Of a stretch of 40,821 bases of DNA, positions 15,883 through 24,477 are shown piece after piece (position 1 is the first letter of the stretch; every line of letters starts with the position of its first letter). Both the position numbers and the translations under genes were made by a program. Below the pieces are notes generated by a model. That model worked only from the letters and a program-made list of their open reading frames with translations. It had not been told where the DNA came from and did not search any database. Source of the DNA: Halanaerobiales bacterium (GTDB lineage: Bacteria; Bacillota; Halanaerobiia; Halanaerobiales; DATFIM01); contig DATFIM010000022.1 in NCBI GenBank assembly GCA_035270125.1, positions 1-40,821 of the forward strand, written 5' to 3'.

Positions 15883-18800
15883 TTATTTTAGATTAATAAA
15901 AAGATAATCAATTTTACCATTACGTAGTTTTTTTGCATATTTTCCTTTGATTTTAGATCCTTTTATCTCAATTTTTTCACCATTAATTAAAAATTCAAAA
16001 CTTTTTATTTTAACTTTATTATCACCAAAAGTGTTTTTATTCTTAGGATTATTGTAAACAGCAATCGTATGGCCTAATAACCTAAAAGCAAAAGAATTTT
16101 TTGGTATTTTAAAATTTACTTTTTTCTTTTTAGACAACTGAAAACTAACATCTCTATCTTCCTGGGTAAAAATATCTTTTTGTAGAATTGGACGTGGCTT
16201 AAAACATAATTTATTATTTTCATAAACAAATGGCTTAGGACCAAAAGCAATCAATGACCAAATATGCAAAAACTCTGCTGTTGACCCACTCAAACGAGCT
16301 ATATATCCACGACCATGATTTTTAACATCAGTATTTAAGCTACTCATAATAAAAGAACTATTTTCTAAAATACTTCTACCATATCTTTCTGGATCTTGAA
16401 AAGGAATTAAAACATCTTTCATAACCTTATAAAATTCTTCATTTAAATTACTTTTTAATAACTCCAAAAGATATTTATATTCCATATGAAGCCAAATTGA
16501 ACCATTTTCTAACCATCCTGAACTAAAAGCTCTGGCTCTACCTATATCATCTGGCATATCTGAAAGATCTCCATTAAGTCGATACATCTTCAGTTTTTTA
16601 TCATATAATTCACTTTTACAAACACTTTGATGTAAATCAAGTATTTTCTCTTTATTCTCCAATATTTTCATGGCCCTAACCTGTCCTTCAAGAAAAGGAG
16701 GAAGAGCATGCTGTGCAAATTCTTTTACCTTAATATACTGATTACCCTTTTTCGAATAAAACCCTGTTTTTTCATATTCTTCTGGTAAATAGTAATAATA
16801 GGTATTGTAAAGACCACTTTTTTTGTTATAAGATTTCTTAATTGCAGAATTAAGCTTCATTTTACTCATATTTAAAAAAGATTTAAGCTCATTATATTGC
16901 ATTTCTTTTGTTTGTCCATTTATACCTTTGAAAACCTTATTTCTGTAAACTTCCTTTAAGCTAGTAGCTTGATCCCAATAAGAAAAATCGTCTTCTTGTT
17001 TCTGCCATTTTACTAATTCCTGTTCCAGTTCTCTTATAAAATCATAAACTTCTACAGGCAATTTGACATTAGGTTTTATTTTATCTATTTTTTCTATTAA
17101 AAAATCAACTAATCTATATAATTCCATAACTTCAGGAGTTGAAGAACCAAATATTCCAGGCAATCCATTTAAAGCATCATACCATCCCGGTTTATTTGCT
17201 TCCATTTCAATCCCTACTCCTTCAGGATCAAAAGATGCTAATTTATTAACTACTATTGCAAGTAATTTATTCATTAAATTTGTTTTAAATATCTTTCCGT
17301 TTTTCTTTCTTAACTGTTTAGATTTAAATTTACGATTTTTTATTTCAGCTTTTTTCTCTTCATCAACTTTAACTGCATCTAACTGTCTGGGGCCATTATT
17401 TGTTAGAACATATTTTTCACTTCTGGGATTTACGCGGACATAATTATCGTAATAAGTATAACTATTATCATTTATAAGCAATTCATATTCTTTTTCAGGA
17501 TAAACAGCCAGGTAGTTTTTAATTAAATCTAAAAGATATGTCCAGTGATCTATCCAAAATCCTTCTCCATGCTCAGCTTCTATTTTGCTTTCTGCTTTTT
17601 TCATAATTTTATTTATGAATTCTTCTAAAGAAACACTAAGTTTAACCTCATTATCAGTTATAAATAGACCTAAATCACCAGGAGTAAATTGTTTTTTTAA
17701 TCTATTATCTACTAAAGTTTTTTTGTTTTTTACTAATTTTATAAACTCTTTTCTATCATTTCTTTTCAAATGAAAACTCAGGCCTTTAATTAATAATGGA
17801 TTAAATCCATCTATTTGAATGAGATTTGCAAATAGCTTTATATTTGACTTTTGAACTTTTGGATTAAATAAATTATCAGACCTTCTATTCTGATTAACAT
17901 CTCTATAATTCCCATTACCCTGTGAAAAATAATTAGGTTCTAATTGAAAAAAATTATAATCTCTTTCCAAATCACCATGTTTACGAGAAAAAAGATGATA
18001 AGTATGATCTCCAATTTCAGAAGGAAATCCTCCTCTAAGAACATTATCCAAAAAAGTCTGTCTGCAGTATTGATCAAATTGAGAATAATTACTTACTGTA
18101 AAAATATGATCCAAATAATAGTTATGTATTTTTTTGTTTTCTTTTTCTTTATAATTAACATAACCTGGTTCTAAAATTTTCTTCTTTATAGTTTCAAGTT
18201 TTTTCTTTGAACTAGTGTGACCATAAAAAGAATTAATAACTATTTCATCTCCACCATTCACTTTTTTTATAACCGAACTCATAGCTGATGGATAACGATT
18301 TTCTAAAAGTTGTTCCCCCTGAAAATCAGCTAATATTTTTCTTTCAAAATTAACTGGGTTTAAAAAAGATTTATTATTGGCAAAGATGATCTCAGGATCT
18401 ACTAAAGGTTGCAGTATTTTATTATCACCATTATCAGAAGAAAAAGAAAGAAAGAAATGACCAGAATTTATTTCTTTTACTTCAGGTTTATCATCAGCAG
18501 TTGCACTTATTCTAAAAAAAGGCATTTTTTCTTCCATATTATCAACTCTACACCAACCAGACATAGTCTGGCTAACTTCCTTTAGAGCTTGATTTGATAA
18601 CCCTTCAGGTATCACTTCAGGTAAACCATCAAGAACTTCTAATTTTATATCTTTATCAGCTAAATTTTTGATGTTCACTCTTCTTACCAATGAGCCAAAG
18701 TTTTCTCCTGGTAAAATAAAATAATTTATTAAAATTTCAAGATCTAATTCATGATTTACTTCTTTTAATGTTAAAGAATAAGGTTCAATTATCATTTTAT

Positions 18801-19101
18801 TTTTTATCTTATCTGAAGTTTTCTTAAATGGTTCATATACATAATCAGATTCAATAAATTTAATAAATGTTCTAAAACCTTTAAGGGGAGTTAGTTGATA
18901 TGATTTATTAGCAGGATTGAACTCCATAATAGCGTGATCCTTATTTTTTATACCAAAACTAGCAATCCCCTGTCCCCTATTTACATAAAAAGCCCAGATA
19001 GGAACCCCCATTTTTCCTGCAATTCCTGGTAAAAAACTGGAAAAGGTTTTTTGTTTTTGATAATTTTCTATTATAAATTTTCCTTTTTCATTTAGATGCA
19101 C
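15883..19101 (-). CDS. GH161/GH149-type beta-1,3-glucan phosphorylase (GH94-related)
   Basis: This is a 1072-aa cytoplasmic phosphorylase without a signal peptide. The N-terminal half starts FLPGIAGKMGVPIWAFYVNR (23-42), then ASFGIKNKDHAIMEF. The barrel carries YRDVNQNRRSDNLF (399-412), the counterpart of the GH94 RD-xx-QD motif, and WIDHWTYLLDLI (516-527). GWYDALNG (639-646) corresponds to the GH94 W-N-D-x-L-N loop, making D642 the likely acid. The length of nearly 1100 aa and the architecture fit the GH149/GH161 beta-1,3-glucan phosphorylases rather than GH94. It would shorten beta-1,3-oligoglucans with phosphate, releasing glucose 1-phosphate. The start is GTG at 19101 behind AAGGAGTG. It is co-transcribed 57 bases after GH1. 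The choice between GH161 and GH149 is by context and recall, not computed. Confidence 0.8.
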   Translation of the reverse strand: MHLNEKGKFIIENYQKQKTFSSFLPGIAGKMGVPIWAFYVNRGQGIASFGIKNKDHAIMEFNPANKSYQLTPLKGFRTFIKFIESDYVYEPFKKTSDKIKNKMIIEPYSLTLKEVNHELDLEILINYFILPGENFGSLVRRVNIKNLADKDIKLEVLDGLPEVIPEGLSNQALKEVSQTMSGWCRVDNMEEKMPFFRISATADDKPEVKEINSGHFFLSFSSDNGDNKILQPLVDPEIIFANNKSFLNPVNFERKILADFQGEQLLENRYPSAMSSVIKKVNGGDEIVINSFYGHTSSKKKLETIKKKILEPGYVNYKEKENKKIHNYYLDHIFTVSNYSQFDQYCRQTFLDNVLRGGFPSEIGDHTYHLFSRKHGDLERDYNFFQLEPNYFSQGNGNYRDVNQNRRSDNLFNPKVQKSNIKLFANLIQIDGFNPLLIKGLSFHLKRNDRKEFIKLVKNKKTLVDNRLKKQFTPGDLGLFITDNEVKLSVSLEEFINKIMKKAESKIEAEHGEGFWIDHWTYLLDLIKNYLAVYPEKEYELLINDNSYTYYDNYVRVNPRSEKYVLTNNGPRQLDAVKVDEEKKAEIKNRKFKSKQLRKKNGKIFKTNLMNKLLAIVVNKLASFDPEGVGIEMEANKPGWYDALNGLPGIFGSSTPEVMELYRLVDFLIEKIDKIKPNVKLPVEVYDFIRELEQELVKWQKQEDDFSYWDQATSLKEVYRNKVFKGINGQTKEMQYNELKSFLNMSKMKLNSAIKKSYNKKSGLYNTYYYYLPEEYEKTGFYSKKGNQYIKVKEFAQHALPPFLEGQVRAMKILENKEKILDLHQSVCKSELYDKKLKMYRLNGDLSDMPDDIGRARAFSSGWLENGSIWLHMEYKYLLELLKSNLNEEFYKVMKDVLIPFQDPERYGRSILENSSFIMSSLNTDVKNHGRGYIARLSGSTAEFLHIWSLIAFGPKPFVYENNKLCFKPRPILQKDIFTQEDRDVSFQLSKKKKVNFKIPKNSFAFRLLGHTIAVYNNPKNKNTFGDNKVKIKSFEFLINGEKIEIKGSKIKGKYAKKLRNGKIDYLFINLK

Positions 19102-19158
19102 AAAATCACTCCTTATTAATCATAATTTCTTAATTCACTAATCTTTAGATACATTAGT

Positions 19159-20508
19159 TTACTTTTCCAAACCATTATTTTTAATTACTTTTTTATACCA
19201 TTTAGCACTGTCCTTCAGATACCGTTCTTGACTATTATCATAATCTATATATACCAATCCAAAACGTTTATCATAACCATAAGCCCATTCAAAATTATCC
19301 ATTAAAGACCAGACATAATAGCCCTGCAAATTCACACCATTCTCAATAGCTTTATGAGCAGCTTTAAAATGTTTTTTCAAATATTCAATACGCTCATTAT
19401 CTTTAATCCTTCCATCATTTAACTCATCTTTAAAAGCTGCACCATTTTCAGTTATATAAAGAGGTAGATCACCATATTTTTCTTTAATTTCTATCAAAAG
19501 ATCATACAATCCTTGAGGATAAACTTCCCACCCCATATCAGTATATTTACTACCTTCTGGCTTAATATTACTAATTGGTATAATTTTGTTATTACTATTA
19601 TATTTTGTTACAGCTCTGGTATAATAATTAATTCCTAAAAAATCTATTTCTTTAGCTATTAACTTCATATCATCATCTTTGATTTCAAATCCGCCAACTG
19701 CTTGATTATAAATATTCAAAAGTCTTCCTGGATATTTCTCTTTAAAAATCGGATCTAAAAACCAGTTGTTTATATTTTCTTTTGCTAATTTCGCTGCTTT
19801 TTTATCTTTTTTAGAACTACTTGCAGGATAAGTTTGATGAAGATTAAGAGTAATACCAATTTCTCCATCTAAATTTTTACTTCTAAATCTTTCAACAGAT
19901 TTACCATGGGAAACTAAAAGATTATGAGAAGCATTTAAAGCTAATTTCAAATCATTTAGTCCTGGAGCATGTTCTCCCTTATGATGACCTAAGAAAGAAA
20001 CAACCCAGGGTTCATTATGAGTTATCCAACGATCAACCTTATCTCCAAGCTCATCAAACATTAATTCAGCATATTCTGCAAAATATTCAGCTACATCTCT
20101 ATTTGCCCAGCCTCCTATTTTTTGCAATTCAAAAGGTAAGTCCCAATGATATAGGGTTAATGTAGGTGAAATTTCTGCTTCAAGTAACTTTTCTATTAAT
20201 CTTTTATAAAAGTCAAGCCCTTTTTGATTTACCTTTCCCTTTCCATCAGGAATAATTCTTGGCCAGGATACAGAAAACCTATATGTATCCAGCCCCAATT
20301 GTTTCATGATCTCTACATCCTCTTCAAATCGATGATAATGATCACAGGCCACATCTCCTTTATCAGCATTCTTTACATTACCTGGAGTATGACTAAAACT
20401 GTCCCAAATGGACATTTTCTTTCCATCTTTATTCCAGGCTCCTTCTATTTGATATGAAGCTGTAGCGGCTCCCCAGATAAAATTATCAGGAAAAAAAAGT
20501 TTGTTCAT
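19159..20508 (-). CDS. bglA: GH1 family beta-glucosidase
   Basis: This 449-aa protein is of full GH1 length. The N-terminal GH1 signature is FIWGAATASYQIEG (10-23). The acid/base is E166 in THNEPW and the nucleophile is E354 in YITENG. WSLMDNFEWAYGY lies near the C-terminus. No signal peptide is present. It hydrolyses the terminal beta-glucosyl bonds of imported glucan oligosaccharides to glucose. There is no phosphate-site signature that I can identify, so a 6-phospho-beta-glucosidase is less likely given the ABC-type importer. It is the first gene of a two-gene unit with the large phosphorylase, under an operator at 20591. The start ATG has SD AAGGAGTG. Confidence 0.93.
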   Translation of the reverse strand: MNKLFFPDNFIWGAATASYQIEGAWNKDGKKMSIWDSFSHTPGNVKNADKGDVACDHYHRFEEDVEIMKQLGLDTYRFSVSWPRIIPDGKGKVNQKGLDFYKRLIEKLLEAEISPTLTLYHWDLPFELQKIGGWANRDVAEYFAEYAELMFDELGDKVDRWITHNEPWVVSFLGHHKGEHAPGLNDLKLALNASHNLLVSHGKSVERFRSKNLDGEIGITLNLHQTYPASSSKKDKKAAKLAKENINNWFLDPIFKEKYPGRLLNIYNQAVGGFEIKDDDMKLIAKEIDFLGINYYTRAVTKYNSNNKIIPISNIKPEGSKYTDMGWEVYPQGLYDLLIEIKEKYGDLPLYITENGAAFKDELNDGRIKDNERIEYLKKHFKAAHKAIENGVNLQGYYVWSLMDNFEWAYGYDKRFGLVYIDYDNSQERYLKDSAKWYKKVIKNNGLEK

Positions 20509-20590
20509 TAATTAACACTCCTTCAATTTTTAATTGTTTCATAGAGTTATAGTGATAATATTCTAAATTTTTTATTAAATAAAATTTATT

Positions 20591-20606
20591 TTGTAACCGA
20601 TTACAT
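20591..20606. promoter_or_regulatory. LacI-family operator upstream of the GH1-phosphorylase unit
   Basis: TTGTAACCGATTACAT is identical to the site before the regulator gene except for its last base. It lies 82 bases upstream of the GH1 start. The remainder of the gap 20509-20769 is AT-rich and holds the divergent promoter at 20681. Confidence 0.85.
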
Positions 20607-20680
20607 TTCTTCTTGTTATTATATTCTTGATTAATTACAATAACCCTTTTTTTATTTATAAATTTTTTTCGACAAATAAG

Positions 20681-20709
20681 TTGATTAATCTCATAAAAAA
20701 CTATATAAT
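20681..20709 (+). promoter_or_regulatory. promoter of the phospholipase C-like gene
   Basis: A -35 TTGATT (20681-20686), a 17-bp spacer and a perfect -10 TATAAT (20704-20709) lie about 60 bases upstream of the coding start. Confidence 0.75.
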
Positions 20710-20769
20710 GATAGACAAAGTTGTATAAAGAAAATAAATAAAATAGAATAAATAAAAATATAAAAGGAA

Positions 20770-21360
20770 GTGAAAAAACTGGAAGCTCGCACCCATACTT
20801 TATTAGCAAAAAAAATCTACAATTTTTTTAAGAAAAGAAATGTGAATTTATCTAAATTTTGGCTGACTATAGGAAGTGTTAAACCGGATTTTACTAATGA
20901 CGATATTAATCATTATAAAGATGAAAGTATATATTTGTTTTACGAAAAATTCTCTGAATTAAAAAATATTGACCCAGAAAAAGATATTAAAAATTTTTCA
21001 ATGAAATTGGGAGAAATTTTTCATTATACTGCTGACTTTTTTTGTCATGCTCATAATAATAAAAAAATGGAGAATAATTATCTATATCATTTTAAATATG
21101 AATGGCAACTTAATAAATTCGCTTATAATTCTAAAAGTGAAATATTCAATCTAAAACATCTCGATCCCTATATTTATCAATTAACATTAAAAGAATTGAT
21201 GAATTATAAACATAAGGAATACTCAAATAAAAAAACTTCTTTTAAAAATGATCTTTTTTATTCTTTTCAATTTAGTATATTTATAACTAATAAATTACTT
21301 GCCAATGCCTATAATCAAAAACTATCTAATCCAAATTTCAATCTAAATATAGCAAAATAA
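20770..21360 (+). CDS. zinc-dependent phospholipase C family protein
   Basis: This protein of about 196 aa resembles the Zn-dependent phospholipase C domain, an all-alpha fold with His/Asp metal ligands. The visible markers are EARTHTLLAKK near the N-terminus, TIGSVKPDF (34-42) and GEIFHYTADFFCHAHN (about 86-101). No signal peptide is seen, so the activity and cellular site are uncertain. Start choice is unusual: GTG at 20770 is part of the SD (AAGGAAGTG), while the in-frame CTG at 20779 lies 8 bases after it and fits spacing better. It is a single gene with its own promoter and terminator. Confidence 0.75.
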   Translation: MKKLEARTHTLLAKKIYNFFKKRNVNLSKFWLTIGSVKPDFTNDDINHYKDESIYLFYEKFSELKNIDPEKDIKNFSMKLGEIFHYTADFFCHAHNNKKMENNYLYHFKYEWQLNKFAYNSKSEIFNLKHLDPYIYQLTLKELMNYKHKEYSNKKTSFKNDLFYSFQFSIFITNKLLANAYNQKLSNPNFNLNIAK

Positions 21361-21380
21361 TTTTATGTATATCAATTAAA

Positions 21381-21412
21381 AAACCTCGACCTAAATAGGT
21401 CGAGGTTTGTTT
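21381..21412. terminator. bidirectional terminator between phospholipase-like gene and csp
   Basis: A perfect 13-bp stem AAACCTCGACCTA (21381-21393) pairs with TAGGTCGAGGTTT (21396-21408), with A runs on one side and T-rich sequence on the other. It lies between two converging genes. Confidence 0.9.
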
Positions 21413-21432
21413 ATTCCCAGTTTTATTACTTT

Positions 21433-21636
21433 TTATAGTTTATTTACATTTTCTGCTTGTGGACCACGGTCACCTTCAACAATTTCAAATTCTACTTCTT
21501 CGCCGTCTTCTAGTGACTTAAAACCATCATCCTGAATTGCAGAGAAATGTACAAAAACATCATCTCCATCTTCTCTTTCAATAAAACCATAACCTTTTTT
21601 ACTGTCAAACCACTTAACTTTTCCTGTGTAAATCAT
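21433..21636 (-). CDS. cold-shock protein (CspA family)
   Basis: This 67-aa single OB-fold cold-shock domain protein binds single-stranded RNA/DNA and acts as an RNA chaperone. RNP1 is KGYGFIE (14-20) and RNP2 is VFVHF (27-31), with the usual start [11 protein letters not shown] and end GPQAENV. It is strongly acidic outside the binding face. A leader of about 60 bases separates the promoter from the ATG, with SD AGGAGG. It is monocistronic, ended by the hairpin at 21381. Confidence 0.97.
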   Translation of the reverse strand: MIYTGKVKWFDSKKGYGFIEREDGDDVFVHFSAIQDDGFKSLEDGEEVEFEIVEGDRGPQAENVNKL

Positions 21637-21702
21637 TTAAAAAATTCCTCCTAATTTTTAATAAAGTGAGCTCTTTCTTAGATTTTTTTGCCCACAAAAT
21701 AT

Positions 21703-21731
21703 AGTATATAGTAAAAATGATCATAAGTCAA
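21703..21731 (-). promoter_or_regulatory. promoter of the cold-shock gene
   Basis: On the minus strand a -35 TTGACT (21726-21731), a 17-bp spacer and a -10 TATACT (21703-21708) are near consensus. This is the same pair of hexamers as at the tRNA cluster promoter. Confidence 0.85.
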
Positions 21732-21742
21732 GTGATAACCAT

Positions 21743-22753
21743 TTAATTACGTAAATAATTTAGTGGATTGGCTGGTCTTCCATTAACTTGAACTTCAAAA
21801 TGTAAATGTGGACCTGTAGAATTTCCAGTATTACCAGATCTAGAAATCACTTCACCTCTATGAACATATTCTCCATTATGTACAAGTAATTCAGAATTAT
21901 GAGCATATAAAGTTTTTAAACCTTTCTGATGTAGGATAATTACTAAATAACCATAGCCTGAACTCCAACCACTATAAATTACCCGACCATCTCCAGCTGC
22001 TTTTATTCCAGTTCCAGGATTTACTGCATAATCAATCCCTTCATGCATCCTACCCCATCTAGGTCCATAATAAGAAGAAATTCTAGCATTCACCGGAGCT
22101 ATAAACATCTGTTCCAATCTATCTTTATAACTAAATTCAGGAACTGCCCCAGGTAATAATAAAGTTTGACCAATTTGAATTTTTTCAGGATTTTTTATTC
22201 CATTACTGTTAATAATTTTTGTCCTGCTAATATTAAATTTATTTGCTATTGAACTTAAATTTTCTCCAGGAGAAATATTGTATAATATCCCCTTTACAGG
22301 TAATATCTTTATTTTCTCTCCAGGTTTAATTCTATTCATATTACTAATATCATTAGCACCTATTAAAGTATCAATATTTATATCATATTTATTTGCAATA
22401 CTCCAGAGTGTTTCTCCTTTTTTAACTGTATGTTCTTTTATTTTTTTCAGTAGTGAATTTTTTTCTATTATTTCTTTTCTTATTCGACCAATATTATATA
22501 AATTTCTATTTTCAGCTAAAGCAAAATTTTGATCTGAATTAAATGTATTTATATTTTCATTTTTATCTGAAGTTAATTTTGTATTTATTAATTCCAAATT
22601 ATTATTATGATTTTCTGTTATTAATTCTACATTTGCTATCATTCTCTGATTAATTTTTGGTTTACTATCTTCAGAATTAGAAATAAAAGAAATAAATGAA
22701 ACTAAAATAAAAATTGGAATTAATATATAAATTAGCTTAACAGATTTATTCAT
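21743..22753 (-). CDS. LysM-domain M23 family metallopeptidase
   Basis: This 336-aa cell-wall endopeptidase has an N-terminal membrane anchor or signal (about 5-25) and a low-complexity Asn-rich linker. Two LysM peptidoglycan-binding repeats follow (about 108-152 HTVKKGETLWSIA, 157-201 YNISPGENLSSIA), then a peptidase M23 lysostaphin-like domain (233-330). The zinc ligands H237 and D241 (MHEGID) and H318 (HLHFEV, with H316) are all present, so it should be active, unlike EnvC/NlpD-type degenerate members. It is divergent from trkH. The SD AGGAG is rather far (12 bases) from the ATG. Confidence 0.93.
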   Translation of the reverse strand: MNKSVKLIYILIPIFILVSFISFISNSEDSKPKINQRMIANVELITENHNNNLELINTKLTSDKNENINTFNSDQNFALAENRNLYNIGRIRKEIIEKNSLLKKIKEHTVKKGETLWSIANKYDINIDTLIGANDISNMNRIKPGEKIKILPVKGILYNISPGENLSSIANKFNISRTKIINSNGIKNPEKIQIGQTLLLPGAVPEFSYKDRLEQMFIAPVNARISSYYGPRWGRMHEGIDYAVNPGTGIKAAGDGRVIYSGWSSGYGYLVIILHQKGLKTLYAHNSELLVHNGEYVHRGEVISRSGNTGNSTGPHLHFEVQVNGRPANPLNYLRN

Positions 22754-22887
22754 TAGTCTTTTCAGCTCCTAATTAAAATAATTACTTAAATTCATATTTA
22801 TTATACCATTTATTTTATTGTTTTGTAAACAATTATAGCCTACTTCTTTTATTTTGAACTTATTTACTAAATTATTTTTATTATTTT

Positions 22888-22916
22888 CTGAAATTTTTAA
22901 TAAACTATGTTATAAT
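22888..22916 (+). promoter_or_regulatory. promoter of the trkH-trkA unit
   Basis: A -35 CTGAAA (22888-22893), a 17-bp spacer and a perfect -10 TATAAT (22911-22916) are present. An SD AGGGGGG follows at 22941-22947. Confidence 0.7.
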
Positions 22917-22981
22917 TGTAAAAACAATTATTTTAAAAAAAGGGGGGACCAATAATAAAATTAATTAACAGAAAAAACAAA

Positions 22982-24460
22982 TTGACTAATGCTATATTTT
23001 TAGTTTCCGCCTATCTTTTAATTGTTCTTGGAATTATGCTTTTTATCCCTTTTTTATTATCTATATTTTTAAGAGAAAATTCTAATATTCAATATGCATT
23101 TTTAATTCCTTCAATAATTTCTTTAACTACTGGTTTTATAATAAAATTTTTATATAGAAATATAGAATTAAAATTAAATGTAATTTCAAGTATGGTTTCA
23201 GTTACTTTTGCCTGGATCCTATCGTCTTTTATAGGCTCAATTCCTTTTAAATTAGGTTTGGATGAAAGCTATCTCGATTCTTTTTTTGAATCAGTAAGTG
23301 GTTTTACTACTACTGGAATTACTGTGTTCCAAAAATTAGAAACAATGCCAATGTCTATTATTTTTTGGAGAAGTATGATCCAGTGGCTTGGTGGTTTGGG
23401 AATATTAACTTTTTTCCTATTAATTACCTTTAGAAGTGAAGGAAATCATTGGCAATTATTTTCGGCTGAAAGTCATAAAATAAATACCAGCCGTCCAGTT
23501 CCAAATGTATATAAAACAATAAGTATTTTATGGAGTATCTACATATTATTTACTTTTATTCAAATAATTTTATTAGTGATCTTTAAAATGCCTTTTTTTG
23601 AAGCTGTAATCCATAGTTTTACAACTTTATCTACTGGTGGTTTTTCTAATTATGATGCAAGTATTGGTCATTATCAATTAAGTGGCCATCCATATTACCG
23701 ACAAATAGAATATATAATAATTTTATTTATGACTCTTGGTGGAATTAATTTTATAGTTCATTATCAAGCTTTAAAAGGAAATTTAAAAAAATATATCGAT
23801 AACATTGAGATGAGATATTTTTGGCAAATTATAATATATGTAACAACTATAATATTCATTGGAAAAACAGTTCTAGATACTCAAACCATAATGAATTTAG
23901 AAGAAAATTTTAGAAAAATTCTTTTTCAGGTTGTCTCTGTTATGACAACAACTGGTTTTGGTACTGAAAGTATCGGAGGGGCGTTTTTCCCGGCAGTAGC
24001 CAAACAATTATTTTTACTTTTAATGTTAATTGGGGGTTGTGTAGGTTCAACATCTGGAGGAATAAAAGTAATTAGAGTTGCAATTCTAAACAAATTATTT
24101 ATTAGAGAAATCAAAAAAATTTATTTACCAAAACATGCTGTCATCCCGGTAACTATTGATAAACAGACTGTTGAAATTGAAGAAATATTAAAAGTAGCTG
24201 CCTTAGTTTTTGCCTGGATTTTTTTGATTCTTATAGGTTCAGGAATAACCGCAGTATTTTCTGATTTATCAGCATTTCAATCAATTTCTGGTATGTTATC
24301 TGCAGTCGGAAATATTGGTCCATTTTATTTTTCAGTTAGTAAAATGGCTTCTCTTTCACCAGTTATAAAAATAACATATATTATTGGAATGTTAGCAGGA
24401 AGACTTGAAATATTACCGGTATTTTTAATATTTTTTCGTAATGTCTGGAAATACAACTAA
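22982..24460 (+). CDS. trkH: TrkH-type potassium uptake membrane subunit
   Basis: This is an ion-conducting subunit of 492 aa or more, with four membrane-pore-membrane repeats. The four selectivity filter segments are visible: FTTTGITVF, LSTGGFSNY, MTTTGFGTES and AVGNIGPFYF. WRSMIQWLGGLGIL is the family hallmark. Potassium uptake is central to salt adaptation in salt-in halophiles. TTG at 22982 is the first canonical start, but it is 34 bases after the SD (22941-22947); the frame is open upstream and reads IKLINRKNKLTN from ATA at 22955, 7 bases from the SD, which resembles the usual TrkH N-terminus. The true start may therefore be ATA. It is followed after 17 bases by trkA. Confidence 0.92.
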   Translation: MTNAIFLVSAYLLIVLGIMLFIPFLLSIFLRENSNIQYAFLIPSIISLTTGFIIKFLYRNIELKLNVISSMVSVTFAWILSSFIGSIPFKLGLDESYLDSFFESVSGFTTTGITVFQKLETMPMSIIFWRSMIQWLGGLGILTFFLLITFRSEGNHWQLFSAESHKINTSRPVPNVYKTISILWSIYILFTFIQIILLVIFKMPFFEAVIHSFTTLSTGGFSNYDASIGHYQLSGHPYYRQIEYIIILFMTLGGINFIVHYQALKGNLKKYIDNIEMRYFWQIIIYVTTIIFIGKTVLDTQTIMNLEENFRKILFQVVSVMTTTGFGTESIGGAFFPAVAKQLFLLLMLIGGCVGSTSGGIKVIRVAILNKLFIREIKKIYLPKHAVIPVTIDKQTVEIEEILKVAALVFAWIFLILIGSGITAVFSDLSAFQSISGMLSAVGNIGPFYFSVSKMASLSPVIKITYIIGMLAGRLEILPVFLIFFRNVWKYN

Positions 24461-24477
24461 AATCAGGAGGAAATATT

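Noticed and set aside
20486-20809. A 107-codon minus-strand open frame upstream of the GH1 gene
   Set aside because: It runs through the LacI operator, the divergent promoter and the start of the phospholipase-like gene, has no SD or recognisable domain, and is made of AT-rich intergenic sequence.
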